From Buchnera aphidicola (Pentalonia nigronervosa) (lineage in GTDB: Bacteria > Pseudomonadota > Gammaproteobacteria > Enterobacterales > Enterobacteriaceae): a DNA stretch of 64,000 nt. Shown here in pieces: positions 11,583-20,437 of this stretch. The translations under genes were made by a program, and so were the position numbers. The stretch is from positions 124,001 through 188,000 of the forward strand of contig CP061275.1 of NCBI GenBank assembly GCA_014622685.1, read 5' to 3'. Each line of letters starts with the position of its first letter. Positions within the stretch are counted from its first letter, which is position 1. Below the pieces are notes generated by a model that was given only the letters and a program-made list of their open reading frames with translations, searched no databases and was not told the origin of the DNA.

Positions 11583-11604
11583 GTGCCCACACAAATTGTC
11601 TAAT
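11583..11604 (+). repeat. Right arm of 16S processing stalk
   Basis: Pairs with 9919-9940 over 22 bases with one mismatch. It lies 20 bases after the mature 16S 3' end and 10 bases before tRNA-Ile. Confidence 0.85.
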
Positions 11605-11614
11605 AAAATTTAGC

Positions 11615-11691
<77 letters not shown>

Positions 11692-11722
11692 TTATAAAAA
11701 TCATCTGATAAAAATCCCCTAA

Positions 11723-11795
11723 GGGGCTATAGCTCAGCTGGGAGAGCGCCTGCCTTGCACGCAGGAGGTCAGCGGTTCAATCCCGCTTAGCTCCA
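11723..11795 (+). tRNA. trnA: tRNA-Ala (TGC)
   Basis: Full cloverleaf: acceptor GGGGCTA with TAGCTCC, anticodon stem CCTGC/GCAGG with anticodon TGC, T arm AGCGGTTCAATCCCGCT, discriminator A. CCA is not encoded; the sequence continues AGT then eight Ts. The opposite strand of bases 11734-11795 is read as the tail of gloB. Confidence 0.97.
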
Positions 11796-12561
11796 AGTAT
11801 TTTTTTTCGTTAAAATGATCTTTTTTCAAGCGTAATTTTATAAAAATATCAAGCGGAGTATCTGTTATTTTGGAGTTAATTGCCTTTTTTACGACATTTT
11901 GATCAGTTCTTAAGAATAGATTAATTAATTTTTCGTGATATAAATAAACAGGTAGGGTAGGTTTGTTTGAAGAAATTATTTGTTTAATTTTTTTGTAATA
12001 CATCTGAATATTTTTATCATTCGGTAAAATGGACATAGAAAAAATTATATTAGATAAAGTGTATTCGTGTCCGCAACATAACAACGTTTCCCTGGGAAAC
12101 GAAGATATTAACTTTATAGAATTAAATAGTTTTAAATATTGTTTGTTATAAACACGACCACAACCACCTGAAAATAATGTATCACCGCAAAACATATATG
12201 GTTTTATATAATATGCAACATGTTCTGACGTATGACCCGGTGTATGAAAATTTAAGATTTCTTTATTTAAGATACGTATTTTATTATATTTGGTGATTGT
12301 TTTATTTAATTTATTTTTTTTTACATCTCTCGGACTGAAAATAGAAATTTTTGAATATCTTTTTTTTATTTCTTTTATTCCATTAACATGATCAGAATGA
12401 TTATGAGTAAGTAGAATAGCTATTGGAATAAGTTTATTTTTTTCTATAAATTGGATAATTATATCTGACTGTCCTGGATCTACAATTATACAATGGTAAC
12501 TTTTATTATATATAACCCAAGCGTAATTATCTTTGAGTACCGGAATGGCTTTTAGAAACAT
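11734..12561 (-). CDS. gloB: Hydroxyacylglutathione hydrolase (glyoxalase II), extended into antisense tRNA-Ala
   Basis: Metallo-beta-lactamase-fold enzyme hydrolysing S-lactoylglutathione in methylglyoxal detoxification. The zinc motif THNHSDH is at about residues 52-58, and further metal ligands lie in FHTPGHTSEH and GDTLFSGGCGR. E. coli GloB ends at the equivalent of KKDHF (about 251 residues). Here the frame has no stop there and continues 25 codons, most of them the antisense of tRNA-Ala (ELSGIEPLTSC), ending at a TGA inside the tRNA D arm; total 275 residues. The enzyme core is secure. The tail is an accident of stop-codon loss rather than a domain. Confidence 0.93.
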   Translation of the reverse strand: MFLKAIPVLKDNYAWVIYNKSYHCIIVDPGQSDIIIQFIEKNKLIPIAILLTHNHSDHVNGIKEIKKRYSKISIFSPRDVKKNKLNKTITKYNKIRILNKEILNFHTPGHTSEHVAYYIKPYMFCGDTLFSGGCGRVYNKQYLKLFNSIKLISSFPRETLLCCGHEYTLSNIIFSMSILPNDKNIQMYYKKIKQIISSNKPTLPVYLYHEKLINLFLRTDQNVVKKAINSKITDTPLDIFIKLRLKKDHFNEKKYLELSGIEPLTSCVQGRRSPS

Positions 12562-12626
12562 GATTTGTTTCTCTTAAAATTAGATAGTTTTATATATCAA
12601 ATTATAACATTTTTTATTCCAATTAT

Positions 12627-13097
12627 TCAAGATTTGCTTTTTTCGTAATACATATCTCTTTGTATAGGAGTACAAGCAGATCTACGAGCTATTTTATCAC
12701 ATCTAGAATTTTCAATATGACCAGTATGTGCCTTTATCCATAACCAACTGACCACATGTTTTTCAAGAGCAACGCTAATACGAAACCATAAGTCTTTATT
12801 TTTTACAGATTTATTATTTTTTTTTATCCAATTTCGATTTTTCCAATGAGGCATCCATTCAGTAATTCCCTTTTTTACATATAGACTATCAGTTGTAATT
12901 TCAACTATACAAGATTGTTTTAGAAATTCTAATCCTGAAATTACAGACATTAGTTCCATTCTATTATTTGTCGTTAAAATAAAACTGGATGTTAATATTC
13001 TTTCATGTAATTTATAACGTAATATCGTACCATATCCTCCTGCGCCGGGATTGCCTAGACAGGATCCGTCTGTAAACATTTTTACTTTTTTTAGCAT
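12627..13097 (-). CDS. rnhA: Ribonuclease HI
   Basis: Degrades RNA in RNA-DNA hybrids (Okazaki primers, R-loops). The 156-residue product compares with 155 in E. coli. The catalytic residues are in place: Asp in FTDGSCLGNPG, Glu in NNRMELM, Asp in TTDSLYV, the His in KAHTGH, and Asp in RCDKIAR. It is divergent from dnaQ with only a 50-base gap, the same arrangement as in E. coli. Confidence 0.97.
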   Translation of the reverse strand: MLKKVKMFTDGSCLGNPGAGGYGTILRYKLHERILTSSFILTTNNRMELMSVISGLEFLKQSCIVEITTDSLYVKKGITEWMPHWKNRNWIKKNNKSVKNKDLWFRISVALEKHVVSWLWIKAHTGHIENSRCDKIARRSACTPIQRDMYYEKSKS

Positions 13098-13147
13098 GTT
13101 GATTACTCTCTCTAATTTATTTTATTATGTTTAAATACTTAAATATT

Positions 13148-13861
13148 ATGAAAAAAAAAATCAGACAAATTGTTTTAGATACTGAAACAACAGGTATTAA
13201 TCAAACTACACTTCCTCATATCAATCATAGAATTATTGAAATTGGCGCTGTTGAAATAATTAATCGTCGTTTTACTGGAAACAATTTTCATGTATATGTT
13301 CAAACAGATCGATTAATAGATCCGGAAGCATCAAAAGTTCATGGTATTACAAACGACTTTTTATTACATAAACCGTTTTTTTGCGATATTTATAAAAATT
13401 TTATAAATTACATTAAAAATTCTGAATTGATTATCCACAATGCATCTTTTGATATAGGATTTATAAATCAAGAATTAAAAATACTAAATTCTGATATAAA
13501 AAATATTTTAACATTATGTTCAGTAATTGATACATTAAAAATTGCTCGACAATTGTTTCCTGGAAAAAGAAATACCTTAGATGCGCTTTGTACTCGTTAT
13601 AAAATTAATAGATCTCATAGAAAAACGCATAGCGCTATTATAGATGCGCATCTTTTAGGAAAAGTATATCTTGTTATGACTGGTGGACAAACATTAATAC
13701 ATTTTTCTGAAAATAATAAAAACGCTTTTTCTAAAGATATAAAAAAAATTGTTAGAAATAAAAATTCTGTTTTAAAAATAATAAAAGCCACGTCAAGTGA
13801 GCTGGACGCACATAAAAAATATTTAAAGTATATACATAAAAATTGCAAAATGAAATCTTAA
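13148..13861 (+). CDS. dnaQ: DNA polymerase III epsilon subunit (proofreading exonuclease)
   Basis: DEDDh-type 3'-5' exonuclease of the polymerase III core. Exo I is LDTETTG near the N terminus, Exo II is NASFDIGFINQEL, and Exo III is HSAIIDAHLLGKVYL. I chose the ATG at 13148 (MKKKIRQ, 237 residues) because the family starts about 8 residues before LDTETTG; an in-frame ATG at 13127 would add seven residues. No clear Shine-Dalgarno precedes either. The C-terminal alpha-binding segment is present but diverged. Confidence 0.95.
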   Translation: MKKKIRQIVLDTETTGINQTTLPHINHRIIEIGAVEIINRRFTGNNFHVYVQTDRLIDPEASKVHGITNDFLLHKPFFCDIYKNFINYIKNSELIIHNASFDIGFINQELKILNSDIKNILTLCSVIDTLKIARQLFPGKRNTLDALCTRYKINRSHRKTHSAIIDAHLLGKVYLVMTGGQTLIHFSENNKNAFSKDIKKIVRNKNSVLKIIKATSSELDAHKKYLKYIHKNCKMKS

Positions 13862-13884
13862 TTTTATTACATATAAAAAGATGA

Positions 13885-13913
13885 TTGACTGAGTTTTGTA
13901 TAATATGTACAAT
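13885..13913 (+). promoter_or_regulatory. Probable promoter of tRNA-Asp
   Basis: TTGACT at 13885-13890 and TACAAT at 13908-13913 are separated by 17 bases, placing a start near 13920, about 11 bases before the tRNA. An overlapping TATAAT (13899-13904) lacks a -35 at correct spacing. Confidence 0.5.
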
Positions 13914-13930
13914 ATTATTTAATTGAGTTT

Positions 13931-14004
13931 GGTGCGGTAGTTCAGTTGGTTAGAATACTGGCCTGTCACGCCGGGGGTCACGGGTTCGAATCCCGTCCGC
14001 ACCG
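13931..14004 (+). tRNA. trnD: tRNA-Asp (GTC)
   Basis: Acceptor GGTGCGG pairs perfectly with CCGCACC; the D arm is AGTTCAGTTGGTTAGAAT, the anticodon loop CTGTCAC carries GTC, and the T arm is CACGGGTTCGAATCCCGTC, with discriminator G. CCA is not encoded. A run of seven Ts begins seven bases after the tRNA and may end the transcript. Confidence 0.97.
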
Positions 14005-14105
14005 AAAGACGTTTTTTTGAAATTAAAAAAATATTAAATCGTATATAAAAATTTTTCATATTAGAAATAATCTATCTTAAAATTTAAAAAAATAAAAAAA
14101 TTAAC

Positions 14106-14690
14106 ATGTACAAAAAAATTATCCATTCTGAGTTTTGTATTGCATCAAAAATACTAAATATGTTTTTACAAGATGAATGTCAGATAAATAATATCCAAAG
14201 AGCCGCTATACTAATTGCTGAATCATTTAAACGTGGAAATAAATTAATATCATGTGGTAATGGAGGATCACATTGTGATGCAGTACATTTTTCAGAAGAA
14301 TTAACCGGTCTTTATCGTGAAAAACGCATAGGATATCCTGCAATATCCATTTCTGATGCATCGTATATTTCAGCTGTCGGAAATGATTTTGGATACAGTC
14401 ATGTTTTTTCTCGTTTTATACAAAGTGTTGGTCGCGCTGGTGATATATTATTGGTGATTTCTACTTCTGGAAATTCTAAGAATATTATAAAAGCTATAGC
14501 AGAAGCAAAAAAACACGATATTCAAGTAATTGCATTAACAGGTAACAATAGCGGTAAAATTAAAGGATTACCGAATATAGAAATATGCGTGCCGTATTTT
14601 GGATATTCTGATCGCGTACAAGAAATGCATATCAAAATTATTCATATATTAATATTAATTATTGAAAAAGAAATGAAAACATTAGATTAA
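14106..14690 (+). CDS. gmhA: Sedoheptulose 7-phosphate isomerase
   Basis: Phosphoheptose isomerase with a SIS domain, first step of ADP-heptose synthesis for lipopolysaccharide inner core. The 194-residue product (E. coli 192) is full length. Conserved features include [20 protein letters not shown], the phosphate-binding [12 protein letters not shown], and the C-terminal [11 protein letters not shown] with catalytic Glu/His. It follows tRNA-Asp and precedes gpt. Confidence 0.96.
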   Translation: MYKKIIHSEFCIASKILNMFLQDECQINNIQRAAILIAESFKRGNKLISCGNGGSHCDAVHFSEELTGLYREKRIGYPAISISDASYISAVGNDFGYSHVFSRFIQSVGRAGDILLVISTSGNSKNIIKAIAEAKKHDIQVIALTGNNSGKIKGLPNIEICVPYFGYSDRVQEMHIKIIHILILIIEKEMKTLD

Positions 14691-14801
14691 TTTCTTAGAT
14701 TCATTTTTTTTAAATAAAAATGCCCAACTAATATCCTATAATAATGAACGCCTACTTTTATTTTTTCTAATAAATACTATTTTATAGTTTCGGATTGTTT
14801 T

Positions 14802-15269
14802 ATGAGTGAGAAATATATTGTTACCTGGGATATGTTACAAATATACACTAAAAAATTAGCTCATCGATTATTACGTATTCAGTCTTGGAACGGTATCATC
14901 GCCATCAGTCGAGGAGGATTGGTTCCGTCTGCAGTACTAGCAAGAGAATTAGACATTCGATGTGTAGATACTGTATGTATTTCTAGTTATAATAATACTT
15001 GTTTAAAAAAAAATAGAGAAATAATTAAGAAAGCCGAAGGTAATGGAGATAAAATTATTATAGTTGATGATTTAGTAGATACTGGTGGAACAGCAAAAAT
15101 TATTCGAAATTTATATCCTAAAGCGTATTTTGTAACTATTTTTGCTAAACCTATGGGTCGTGTATTAGTCGATAATTATATTATGGAAATTCCTCAAAAT
15201 GTATGGATAGAACAACCATGGGACATGTCTTTTTCTTATATTCATCCCTTAATCAAACAAAATAAGTGA
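14802..15269 (+). CDS. gpt: Xanthine-guanine phosphoribosyltransferase
   Basis: Purine salvage enzyme converting guanine and xanthine to nucleotides with PRPP. The 155-residue product (E. coli 152) contains the PRPP-binding signature [15 protein letters not shown] at about residues 85-99 and the base-binding C-terminal segment with WIEQPWDM. It looks intact. Confidence 0.96.
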   Translation: MSEKYIVTWDMLQIYTKKLAHRLLRIQSWNGIIAISRGGLVPSAVLARELDIRCVDTVCISSYNNTCLKKNREIIKKAEGNGDKIIIVDDLVDTGGTAKIIRNLYPKAYFVTIFAKPMGRVLVDNYIMEIPQNVWIEQPWDMSFSYIHPLIKQNK

Positions 15270-15387
15270 TTTTAAATTTCATTAATAAATAGTTAGAATA
15301 TTTTTTTTCAACTGCATATAAAAATTTCTCAATAGATCTTTAAAAAATGTTTTTATGCATTTAAATGTATTATAGAAGGACATGTTA

Positions 15388-15969
15388 ATGACGAAAAAAG
15401 AAAAAGAAAAAGCAGACAATCATGTTCAGAATGATCAAAATAAAGCAAACGTTACGACATGTATTGAAAAAAATGATACTGAAGATAATAAATTAATTTG
15501 CAATTTAAAAAGTCAATTACATGAATCTCAAGATGAAATAATTCAACAAAAATTGATTGCTGAAGAAGAAACTTTGAAAACTTACAATCGGGTAAATAAA
15601 GATGTTGAAAGATATCAAAAATTTTCTTTAGAAAAAATAATTATTAATTTTCTTCCAATTATCGATAGTATTGAACATTCATTAAATTTAGCAAAAAATG
15701 ATCAATTACGTGATCAATACGAAATAATTGTGAGAAAATTAGAACATGTACAAGATATATTACAAGAGGTATGTAAGACTTTTCATATTTCAAAGATTAA
15801 TTCTGTGAACGTGTTATTTAATCCTAAGATTCATCAAGCAATGTCTGTTTGTTATAACATTAATGTTCAAGACAATCAAGTTGTTTCAGTTATGCAACCA
15901 GGTTATATGTTGCATGAATCTCGTTTATTACGCCCGGCAATGGTAATAGTTTCAAAAGAAAAAACATAA
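15388..15969 (+). CDS. grpE: Nucleotide exchange factor GrpE
   Basis: Co-chaperone releasing ADP from DnaK. From the second ATG the product is 193 residues. The N-terminal half is charged coiled coil (LKSQLHESQDEIIQQKL), and the C-terminal beta-wing domain ends in VVSVMQPGYMLHESRLLRPAMVIVSK, the family signature. I prefer ATG 15388 because AGGA at 15377-15380 is correctly spaced from it; the ATG at 15382 is too close. Confidence 0.95.
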   Translation: MTKKEKEKADNHVQNDQNKANVTTCIEKNDTEDNKLICNLKSQLHESQDEIIQQKLIAEEETLKTYNRVNKDVERYQKFSLEKIIINFLPIIDSIEHSLNLAKNDQLRDQYEIIVRKLEHVQDILQEVCKTFHISKINSVNVLFNPKIHQAMSVCYNINVQDNQVVSVMQPGYMLHESRLLRPAMVIVSKEKT

Positions 15970-16368
15970 ATTTATTACATATAAAATTAATATATTTTAT
16001 GTGTATGATTTTAAAAACAGTTTTTTAGTTTTCTAGAATTAAATTTTAAATTATTATAAATTTCAATTCGATTACTATTTTTTAATGACAATTTATTAAA
16101 TTATGTTGGATATTTAAGTTTTTAGAAAACATTATTTAATTTTTATATTTATTTTTTTGAATATAAAATTTTATTTTACAGTACAATTGAGTTTTTTATT
16201 TTAAAATATTCTAAATATTAAGCAATACATAAAATAAGTGTTAAAAAATTATATTTTATTCAACATGATTTTTTACATTCTTTAGGGTAGCGTTATATTT
16301 TTTTTGTATAAAAAATATGTTAATTAAAAAATGTTGCGCTTTTATTACATTTTGGAATAAAGTGGATT
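15970..16368. other. Spacer between grpE and smpB
   Basis: About 400 bases, extremely A/T-rich, without an open frame. On the minus strand a few scattered peptides faintly resemble BamE (SmpA), but the spacing does not fit, so I do not call a pseudogene. Nothing else is recognisable. Confidence 0.5.
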
Positions 16369-16848
16369 ATGTTGTATAAAAATAAAACATGTACAAATCT
16401 ATCTAAAATAATTGTTAATAAAAAAGCATATTACAATTATTTTATAGAAGAAGTTTTTCAATCTGGCATTGTTTTAAAGGGTTGGGAAATTAAGTCAATT
16501 CGATCGGGAAATATTAACATTTCGGCAAGTTATATTATAAATAATCTGAATGAAATATACCTCTGTAATTCTGTTATTCAACCCTTATGTACAATTTCAA
16601 ATTATTCTTTTTTTAATTCAACTAGAAAAAGAAAGTTATTGTTACACAAACGTGAAATTAATTTTTTGTCGATTAAGATAAAAAATATAGGATATACAGT
16701 CATTCCATTATCTTTTTTTTGGAAAAAGTCTTGGTGTAAATTAGAGATAGGTTTAGCAAAGGGAAAAAATATTTGTGATAAAAGAACAAAAATAAAAAAT
16801 TGCAACTGGTCAAAAGAAAAATCAAGAATACTTAAACAAAATAAGTAA
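16369..16848 (+). CDS. smpB: SsrA-binding protein SmpB
   Basis: Binds tmRNA and delivers it to stalled ribosomes for trans-translation. The 159-residue product (E. coli 160) has the OB-fold core with YYNYFIEEVFQSGIVLKGWEIKSIR near the N terminus, the LLLHKREI segment, and a basic C-terminal tail (CDKRTKIKNCNWSKEKSRIL) that mimics the codon-anticodon helix. The tail is somewhat diverged but full length. tadA begins 18 bases downstream. Confidence 0.95.
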   Translation: MLYKNKTCTNLSKIIVNKKAYYNYFIEEVFQSGIVLKGWEIKSIRSGNINISASYIINNLNEIYLCNSVIQPLCTISNYSFFNSTRKRKLLLHKREINFLSIKIKNIGYTVIPLSFFWKKSWCKLEIGLAKGKNICDKRTKIKNCNWSKEKSRILKQNK

Positions 16849-16866
16849 TTTATTACAAATCAATTT

Positions 16867-17334
16867 ATGATATATAAACAAGATACAAATTGGATGAAAA
16901 TTGCTTTAAAATATGCATATTATGCTAGAAAACAAGGGGAGATTCCTATCGGTGCAATCGTTCTTTTGAAAGAAAACATTATTGGAGTTGGGTGGAATAG
17001 TTCTATTAATCAACATGATCCTACCGCTCATGCTGAAATTATAGCGTTACGAAATGCAGCAAAAAAAATTAAAAACTATCGATTACTAGACACGACATTA
17101 TATGTGACTTTACAGCCTTGTACAATGTGTTGGGGAGCAATTATACATAGTAGAATAAAACGTTTGGTTTTTGGCGCTAATTCTAAAAAAATAGATGATC
17201 AATTTTTAAATAAAAATGTGTTATATAATAAAAAGATTAACTTAAAAATTACAAAAAATATCATGCAAAAACAATGTTCTAAAATACTAACTAATTTTTT
17301 TCAAAAAAAAAGGAATACTAGTTTTCTAAAATAA
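16867..17334 (+). CDS. tadA: tRNA-specific adenosine deaminase TadA
   Basis: Deaminates A34 to inosine in tRNA-Arg(ACG). The 155-residue product has the zinc/catalytic motif [10 protein letters not shown] at about residue 58 and the second zinc motif [12 protein letters not shown] at about residue 88, followed by the VFGA segment. The 3' end overlaps the convergent acpS by 17 bases. Confidence 0.95.
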   Translation: MIYKQDTNWMKIALKYAYYARKQGEIPIGAIVLLKENIIGVGWNSSINQHDPTAHAEIIALRNAAKKIKNYRLLDTTLYVTLQPCTMCWGAIIHSRIKRLVFGANSKKIDDQFLNKNVLYNKKINLKITKNIMQKQCSKILTNFFQKKRNTSFLK

Positions 17335-17698
17335 CTATAGCACATGCGTATTTATTTTGATCAGATATGCTAATATGAATGGATTTGCATTGTATTTCTT
17401 CTAATTGTTTTAATGCATTTTTTAAAAAACGTAATTTTGGTTTACCGAGATGATTATGATAAGTTTCTATTTGATTAAATGAAATACCAAATTGAATACC
17501 TGTTCCTAATGCTTTTAGAGCGGCTTCTTTTGCTACAAATTTTTTTGCTATAAACTGTATGCAATGTTTAGTTATGACATATTTTTTTATTTCATTTTTA
17601 GACAAAATTTTTTTTATAAATTTATATCCAAATCTAAATAAAATACGTTGAATACGTGTAATTTCTATAATGTCAATTCCTACTCCTATAATAGACAT
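17318..17698 (-). CDS. acpS: Holo-[acyl-carrier-protein] synthase
   Basis: Transfers 4'-phosphopantetheine from CoA to acyl carrier protein. The 126-residue product is full length. The magnesium ligands are present: Asp in GVGIDIIEI at residues 6-14 and Glu in [14 protein letters not shown] around residue 57. It is downstream of era on the same strand but separated by a 21-bp perfect inverted repeat. The tail overlaps tadA. Confidence 0.95.
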   Translation of the reverse strand: MSIIGVGIDIIEITRIQRILFRFGYKFIKKILSKNEIKKYVITKHCIQFIAKKFVAKEAALKALGTGIQFGISFNQIETYHNHLGKPKLRFLKNALKQLEEIQCKSIHISISDQNKYACAIVILEN

Positions 17699-17734
17699 GT
17701 TTTTAATTTTCCTAATTTTTAGATAATTTTTATA

Positions 17735-17780
17735 TTTTTAAAATTAGTTAAAAATTTCAATTTTTAACTAATTTTAAAAA
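17735..17780. repeat. Perfect 21-22 bp inverted repeat between era and acpS
   Basis: Arm 17735-17756 is the exact reverse complement of 17759-17780. With a practical four-base loop (TTCA) this gives a 21-bp uninterrupted stem, long for this genome. It contains almost only A/T, with one G-C pair. The 3' side on neither strand ends in a typical U run, so it is not a standard terminator; it may act on mRNA 3'-end stability or operon punctuation. Confidence 0.7.
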
Positions 17781-17828
17781 AATTAAAGTTAAATTATAGT
17801 ATTAAATACAATACTTTATTAATAAAAA

Positions 17829-18679
17829 TTAAATATTTATTTTGATCCATAAAAAAAGATGAATTTTTTTATTAAATTTTCTTCTTATATTGTACCGTGA
17901 TAACATGCTAATTTTTTTTATGTTTTTTCCTTTATGTCCAATAATAATTTTTTTTTGTCCAAGATTGTCAACATGTATAATAGCTCTAATTTTCCAATCG
18001 CCAACATTCATTTTTTGAAATGATTCAATGCTGACTTTGATGATTGAAGGTAGTTCATCTCCTAAACATAATAAACATTCTTTACGGATAATTTCAGATA
18101 TTGTAAAAAAATGTGAATTTGCTGTAGTATAAATTTTAGGATATATATGATTACATTCAGGCAAAAATGGTTTAATAATTTTATTGATGACAGAAACATT
18201 GTTACCAAATTTTGCTGAAATAGGAATAATATCAATAAAAATTATCTTTTTTTTTAAAAAATTTATATAAGGTAAAATAGTGTTTTTATTAGATATTTTA
18301 TCAATTTTATTGATTAATACAATAATCGGAATATTTTTTTTTTTATATTTTTATAAATTGTTTCATCCTGTTCTGTCCAAAATATTTGATCTAAAACAAA
18401 TATTATTAATATTGAGTGTTTTATCTGTTTTAAAATATGTTTTATATTTTCTGAAATATGATCATGTCGTTTAAAAAAAATTACACCGGGTGTATCTAAG
18501 TAAATGTACTGACAATTATTTTCTGTTAAAATACCAATTATATTTTTTTGTGTAGTGTGTTTTTTTCTAGAAACAACAGAAATATTATCTTGAATAATAG
18601 AATTAATTAATGTGGATTTTCCTGAGTTAGGTTTACCGATAATAGCTATATGTCCACAATATTTTTTTTGAATGTTCAC
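17829..18679 (-). pseudogene. era: GTPase Era, frameshifted at an A11 tract
   Basis: GTPase that binds 16S rRNA and assists 30S maturation. The first 121 codons give GKPNSGKST (G1) and DTPG (G3), then the frame closes soon after an 11-A run (minus strand of 18334-18344). Adding one A restores a continuous frame with [12 protein letters not shown] (G4, NKID), PISAKFG (G5) and the C-terminal KH domain ([10 protein letters not shown]), giving 283 residues in total; E. coli has 301, and the last 18 or so are missing. All downstream motifs are conserved, so the gene is probably still expressed through slippage. The start codon overlaps the rnc stop (ATGA). Confidence 0.9.
18334..18344 (-). other. 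A11 slippage tract in era
   Basis: Eleven consecutive T on the plus strand, A on the coding strand. The upstream frame ends within ten codons of it, and the downstream frame requires A12 or A9. Confidence 0.9.
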
Positions 18680-19356
18680 TCTACACCTAATTTTTTTAAA
18701 GCTTTTTGTGCAGCATCTTGTTCTGCTTTTCTTCTGCTTGAACCTATCCCTGTTAAATACGTGGAAATCACACTAACCTCGCAATGAATAGTAAACAATT
18801 GATTATGTGCTTCACCATATACTTCAACTACAAAATATGTCGGTAAAGATAAATGTTTTGATTGCAAATATTCTTGAAGACGTGTTTTTGGGTCTTTTTG
18901 TACGTCACCAGGACTTATATTTTCTAAACGTTTTTCATACCACTTTAATATTAATTCTTCTACTGTTTGAATATTGCTATCCAAATAAATACTACCAATT
19001 AACGCTTCTACCGTATTAGCTAATATAGATTCACGACGAAATCCTCCATTTTTTAGTTCTCCTTGACCTAATTGTAAATATTCTCCTAAATCAAACTCAT
19101 ACGCAATTTCTGCTAACGTATTTCCCCGTACCAAAGTTGCTCGCATGCGACTCATATCACCTTCATTGATGTATGGAAAATGTTGATATAAAGCATTTGC
19201 GATCACAAAACTTAAAATAGAGTCGCCTAAAAATTCAAGTCTTTCATTGTGAATGGTACTTGCGCTACGATGTGTTAATGCTTGTTTTAAAAGATCTGTA
19301 TGAACAAAATTATATCCCAATATTTTTTGTATTTTTTTTTTGACAAGATAGTTCAT
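18676..19356 (-). CDS. rnc: Ribonuclease III
   Basis: Double-strand-specific endonuclease for rRNA precursor and mRNA processing. The 226-residue product equals the E. coli length. The signature [11 protein letters not shown] carries the catalytic Glu and Asp, [13 protein letters not shown] supplies the second acidic cluster, and a dsRNA-binding domain lies at about 155-225 ([18 protein letters not shown]). It sits in lepA-lepB-rnc-era order; a natural substrate, the stalk around 16S, is in this window. Confidence 0.97.
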   Translation of the reverse strand: MNYLVKKKIQKILGYNFVHTDLLKQALTHRSASTIHNERLEFLGDSILSFVIANALYQHFPYINEGDMSRMRATLVRGNTLAEIAYEFDLGEYLQLGQGELKNGGFRRESILANTVEALIGSIYLDSNIQTVEELILKWYEKRLENISPGDVQKDPKTRLQEYLQSKHLSLPTYFVVEVYGEAHNQLFTIHCEVSVISTYLTGIGSSRRKAEQDAAQKALKKLGVE

Positions 19357-19482
19357 GTTATACCAATTTTAATAATGTATTAGTCACATCTGAAATAATA
19401 AACAATTAAAAAATAATTAACTTAAAACATATATAAAATTAAATTAAAAAATAATTATGTTTTGTATGCTGATTGTTATGTT

Positions 19483-20424
19483 TTAATTAATACTACCAAT
19501 TCTATTCACTCGTATTCCAGTCGGCCATTCATTTTCATTTTTATCTAAACTCATCCAAATTTTAACAACTTTTCCTACTAAATTTTTTTCTGGAACAAAT
19601 CCCCAATAACGACTATCCAAACTATTATCACGATTATCTCCCATTACAAAATATTGATTATCAGGTACAATCCATGTAAACTTCATCAAACCTTTTTGAT
19701 GATAATAATTTTTTACATTACTACTAATGTGATGTAATAATAAAATGTGGTGTTTGTGATTGTTGATATTTTCTTCAGTAATATCAAGATGTAACGAATT
19801 GTATATTTTGTTTTTTTTAATAGAATTTTTAGGATTAAAAAAATGTATTTTTTGCACAAAATTACTTAGTTTAATTTTTTTGTAAACAATCGGTAATTTT
19901 TTAGAATGTATGTAATTAGAGAGATAGTTAGGGTAGATTTTTATACGCTTCTTGTGTATATCATATTTTATTTTATCGCCTGGTAAGCCTATAATTCGTT
20001 TAACATAGTTTATTTTATTTTGTATAGGATGTTTAAAAACCACTATATCACCTCGTTTTGGAAGATGATTACGAAACAATAATGTTTGTGTGATGGGTTC
20101 TTTAATACCATATGAGAATTTTTCAACTAAAATAAAATCTCCTATTAATAACGTTGGCATCATCGATCCAGAAGGAATTTGAAATGGTTCATAAATAAAA
20201 GAACGTATTATAAATACTAAAAAAAATACTGGAAATAATGATATTAAATATGTTAAATAGCGATTTTCGTATTTCAAATGAGATAAATTGTCTTTATGTG
20301 CATAATTATTGTTATTTTTCTTTTGACGAAAATAATTTATTATACGTTTCACACAATTAAATAACCAGAGTACTCCAGTAAGTATAGTCCCTGAAAATAA
20401 AAATATGGTTAAAATATCAGCCAT
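19483..20424 (-). CDS. lepB: Signal peptidase I
   Basis: Inner-membrane serine protease removing signal peptides from exported proteins. The 313-residue product (E. coli 324) has two N-terminal membrane segments, the catalytic Ser in QIPSGSMMPTLLIGD and the catalytic Lys in INYVKRIIGLPGD, then box E GDNRDNSLDSRYWGFVP. It starts 14 bases after the lepA stop, in the lepA-lepB-rnc-era operon. Confidence 0.97.
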   Translation of the reverse strand: MADILTIFLFSGTILTGVLWLFNCVKRIINYFRQKKNNNNYAHKDNLSHLKYENRYLTYLISLFPVFFLVFIIRSFIYEPFQIPSGSMMPTLLIGDFILVEKFSYGIKEPITQTLLFRNHLPKRGDIVVFKHPIQNKINYVKRIIGLPGDKIKYDIHKKRIKIYPNYLSNYIHSKKLPIVYKKIKLSNFVQKIHFFNPKNSIKKNKIYNSLHLDITEENINNHKHHILLLHHISSNVKNYYHQKGLMKFTWIVPDNQYFVMGDNRDNSLDSRYWGFVPEKNLVGKVVKIWMSLDKNENEWPTGIRVNRIGSIN

Positions 20425-20437
20425 TTTATGTCCTTTT

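Noticed and set aside
16005..16370. Possible bamE (smpA) pseudogene on the minus strand, with short matches to YRPDIN, KIRVGM and LTLTFN
   Set aside because: The matches are short and the spacing between the last two is longer than in BamE, which would need an insertion. Chance similarity in A/T-rich sequence is a better explanation.
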